Shown piece by piece: positions 62,375 to 64,000 of a stretch of DNA of 64,000 nt. Within the stretch, counting starts at the first letter, position 1, and each line of letters opens with the position of its first letter. Made by a program: the position numbers and the translations under genes. The notes under the pieces were generated by a model. That model made no database searches. It saw only the letters and a list, made by a program, of their open reading frames with translations, and had not been told where the DNA came from. The DNA is from Tetrahymena elliotti 4EA (lineage: Eukaryota > Ciliophora > Oligohymenophorea > Hymenostomatida > Tetrahymenidae), in the NCBI GenBank assembly GCA_000231825.2, contig JH720307.1, positions 1,016,880-1,080,879 of the forward strand, written 5' to 3'.

Positions 62375-64000
62375 TCATTTTTATGCTTCTATTAGATATT
62401 ATTAATATTTCATGACATTTGTATTATCACCAATTTTTTGATAAAGAGCCAAGATATTTTTTAGAGATTTTATAATATCCTGATGATTCTTTTTATAAAT
62501 TTATTATTTCGTAGTTAAAGAATCAAGTAAGAATTTCAAAGATTATTAATTATCATCTAAGCTTGAATAACATAAGCCTATCAAATCAAGAGATTGTGCT
62601 ATTGATGGATGATTAACTTTGAAAATTTTTTGTTTCATGTCTAGAGAATCTTAAAAGTATTTTAAAGCATTTTTAGCTTCCTAAAATTCTAAAAGGTACT
62701 TTCCCATATTGCTAAGAGAGATAGCTAATTCAAAGTGATTTCCTTCATAAAGTTTTTTTCTCATAACCAATGATTCTTATAAATACTTTTATGAGTTTTT
62801 CTTATCTTTCATTTCTAAGTAGCACATTCCAACATTGTTTAGAGAAGATGCTATATGACTATTATTTCCTTTATAAATTTTTTGCCTCATTTCTAAGGAC
62901 TCAACTAAAAATTTTAATCCTTGCTCAAAATCTCCATCATCTTTATAAGACATGCCAATATTATTTAAAGAAGCTGCAATATCATTATGATTTTTTTCTA
63001 ATAATTGTTTTCTAATCTTAAGGGAATACATATGATAATTCCGAGCTTCTTTGTTTTTATTTATTTCTTTATAAACTACTCCTATGCTTTCTAAGCAAGA
63101 TGCAACTTCTAAGTGATTATCTCCATAGGCTTGTTTAAACAAATCTAGTGATTATTTATAATAGCTTAGAGCTTAATCAAAATCTTTTAAATTTTCATAA
63201 CAAAAGGCTAGGTTACTAAGAGTTTGTGCTATTTCTTCAACATCGCTTTCAGCTTTTTGTTACAAACTCAAAACCTGTTCTTAATTATTAATAGCATTTT
63301 TAAAATCTTAAAGCTCAATTAAACATAAGCCTAAATTACTTAAGTATGCAATAAAATTAGTATCGTCTTCTTCATTCATTTATGAGCAAATATCAACAGC
63401 TTTCTATTGATATTCAAGAGCAGTTTTATAATCATTAAGATCTTAATAGCAAAGACCAATATTATTAAGACATTATGTAATTGATAATGATTAATTATTT
63501 TTCGAAATTCTTTAGAAATATTGTAACGATTCTTAGAAATTTTATAAAGCTTCTTAAAATTCTTCTAATTCTTAGTAACATAGGCCAATATTATATAAAC
63601 AATCAGCCATTTCTTCATCAAGATTTTCTTTAGATTATTTTTTTTCTTGAGGATTATCTAAAATATTCCTATTATCTCTAATATTTTTTGACACTTCAAA
63701 TACTTTTAATGGGTCTGAAATGTTCCTCCTTATTTCAAGACATTCTTAGAAATATTCTAAAGCTTTTTCATGTTCTTCCATATTTAAATAGCTTTAACCT
63801 ATGTTGTAAAGAGATTAAGCTGTTGATTTATGGTTCTTTTCAAAAATTTTTCTTTTTATTTTAAGAGATTGCTTGAGGTATATTAAGGCTTTATCATCTT
63901 TTCCTATATCAGCAAAGCAAAGCCCTAAATTATTTAATGAGCTAGCTATGTCAGGATGGTTTTCTTAAAATAATTTTTTCCTCATATCAAGAGATTTTTA
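62375..64000 (-). CDS. Tetratricopeptide repeat (kinesin-light-chain-type TPR) protein, 5' partial
   Basis: The minus-strand frame is open from the window edge (64000) to TGA at 62375, giving 541 codons without intron. It consists of about a dozen 42-residue TPR units of the kinesin-light-chain type: A-x-SL-x-N-[IL]-G-x-CY-x-x-[LD]-x-[DE]-[YF]-x-x-AL-x-[YF]-x-x-SL-x-[IM]-[RK]. Examples are IAASLNNIGMSYKDDGDFEQ and IASSLNNVGMCYLEMKDKKN. Such superhelices bind partner proteins. No other domain is visible in the part present, but the N-terminus lies outside the window and may carry an effector domain. An Asn/Lys-rich interruption near 63680 splits two repeat blocks. Confidence 0.9.

Noticed and set aside
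1..64000. tRNA genes, rRNA, CRISPR arrays, insertion sequences
   Set aside because: I looked for GC-rich cloverleaf-like patches and regular repeats and saw none that I could support by eye; a covariance-model scan would settle tRNAs and snRNAs.

Overview
This window looks like ciliate macronuclear DNA, most likely Tetrahymena or a close relative. The sequence is very AT-rich. Genes read cleanly only when TAA and TAG are translated as glutamine and TGA is the sole stop. Introns are short, AT-rich and GT...AG; those resolved here run mostly from about 50 to 260 bases, with one of about 460 and one of about 1.07 kb. Products are eukaryotic and often ciliary or centriolar. Because of the genetic code, ordinary ORF calling fragments nearly every gene. 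The calls below come from manual reading with the ciliate code, and the exon joins were checked for reading phase. They rest on no database search.

Layout. 0-4.5 kb: a Cys-rich multi-pass membrane protein (+), with its 5' end unresolved. 4.8-7.8 kb: a broken, possibly coding stretch (-). 9.1-10.7 kb: a single-repeat Myb/SANT protein (+). 10.7-16.4 kb: a gene-poor AT-rich stretch. 16.4-28.1 kb: four + strand genes in a row, namely two coiled-coil proteins, a STIL/Ana2-like centriole protein candidate and an IQUB-type ciliary IQ protein. 29.1-31.1 kb: a MATE-family transporter (+), followed by a 25-bp minisatellite. 32.0-34.0 kb: frame-broken hydrophobic ORFs. 34.5-35.4 kb: a GPI-type Cys-rich surface antigen (-). 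36.6-39.5 kb: a TIP/ITFG1 FG-GAP membrane protein (-), divergent from an actin-related protein at 40.2-42.0 kb (+). 42.7-44.3 kb: SNAPC3 (-). 45.4-48.6 kb: a long intronless protein with a BAR-like N-terminus and an N/Q-rich tail (-). 51.6-54.0 kb: the splicing factor SLU7 (-). 55.8-58.3 kb: a Ser-rich unknown (-). 60.8-61.6 kb: a patatin-like lipase (+). 62.4-64.0 kb: a TPR protein (-), running off the window.

The genes are separate transcription units rather than an operon. Two themes recur. One is nuclear RNA and chromatin machinery (SNAPC3, SLU7, an Arp4-like protein, Myb). The other is cilium and basal body (IQUB, the STIL-like protein, and possibly the adjacent coiled-coil proteins). 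With one stop codon and about 22% GC, random DNA stays open for roughly 60 codons, so open frames without recognisable motifs were scored low.
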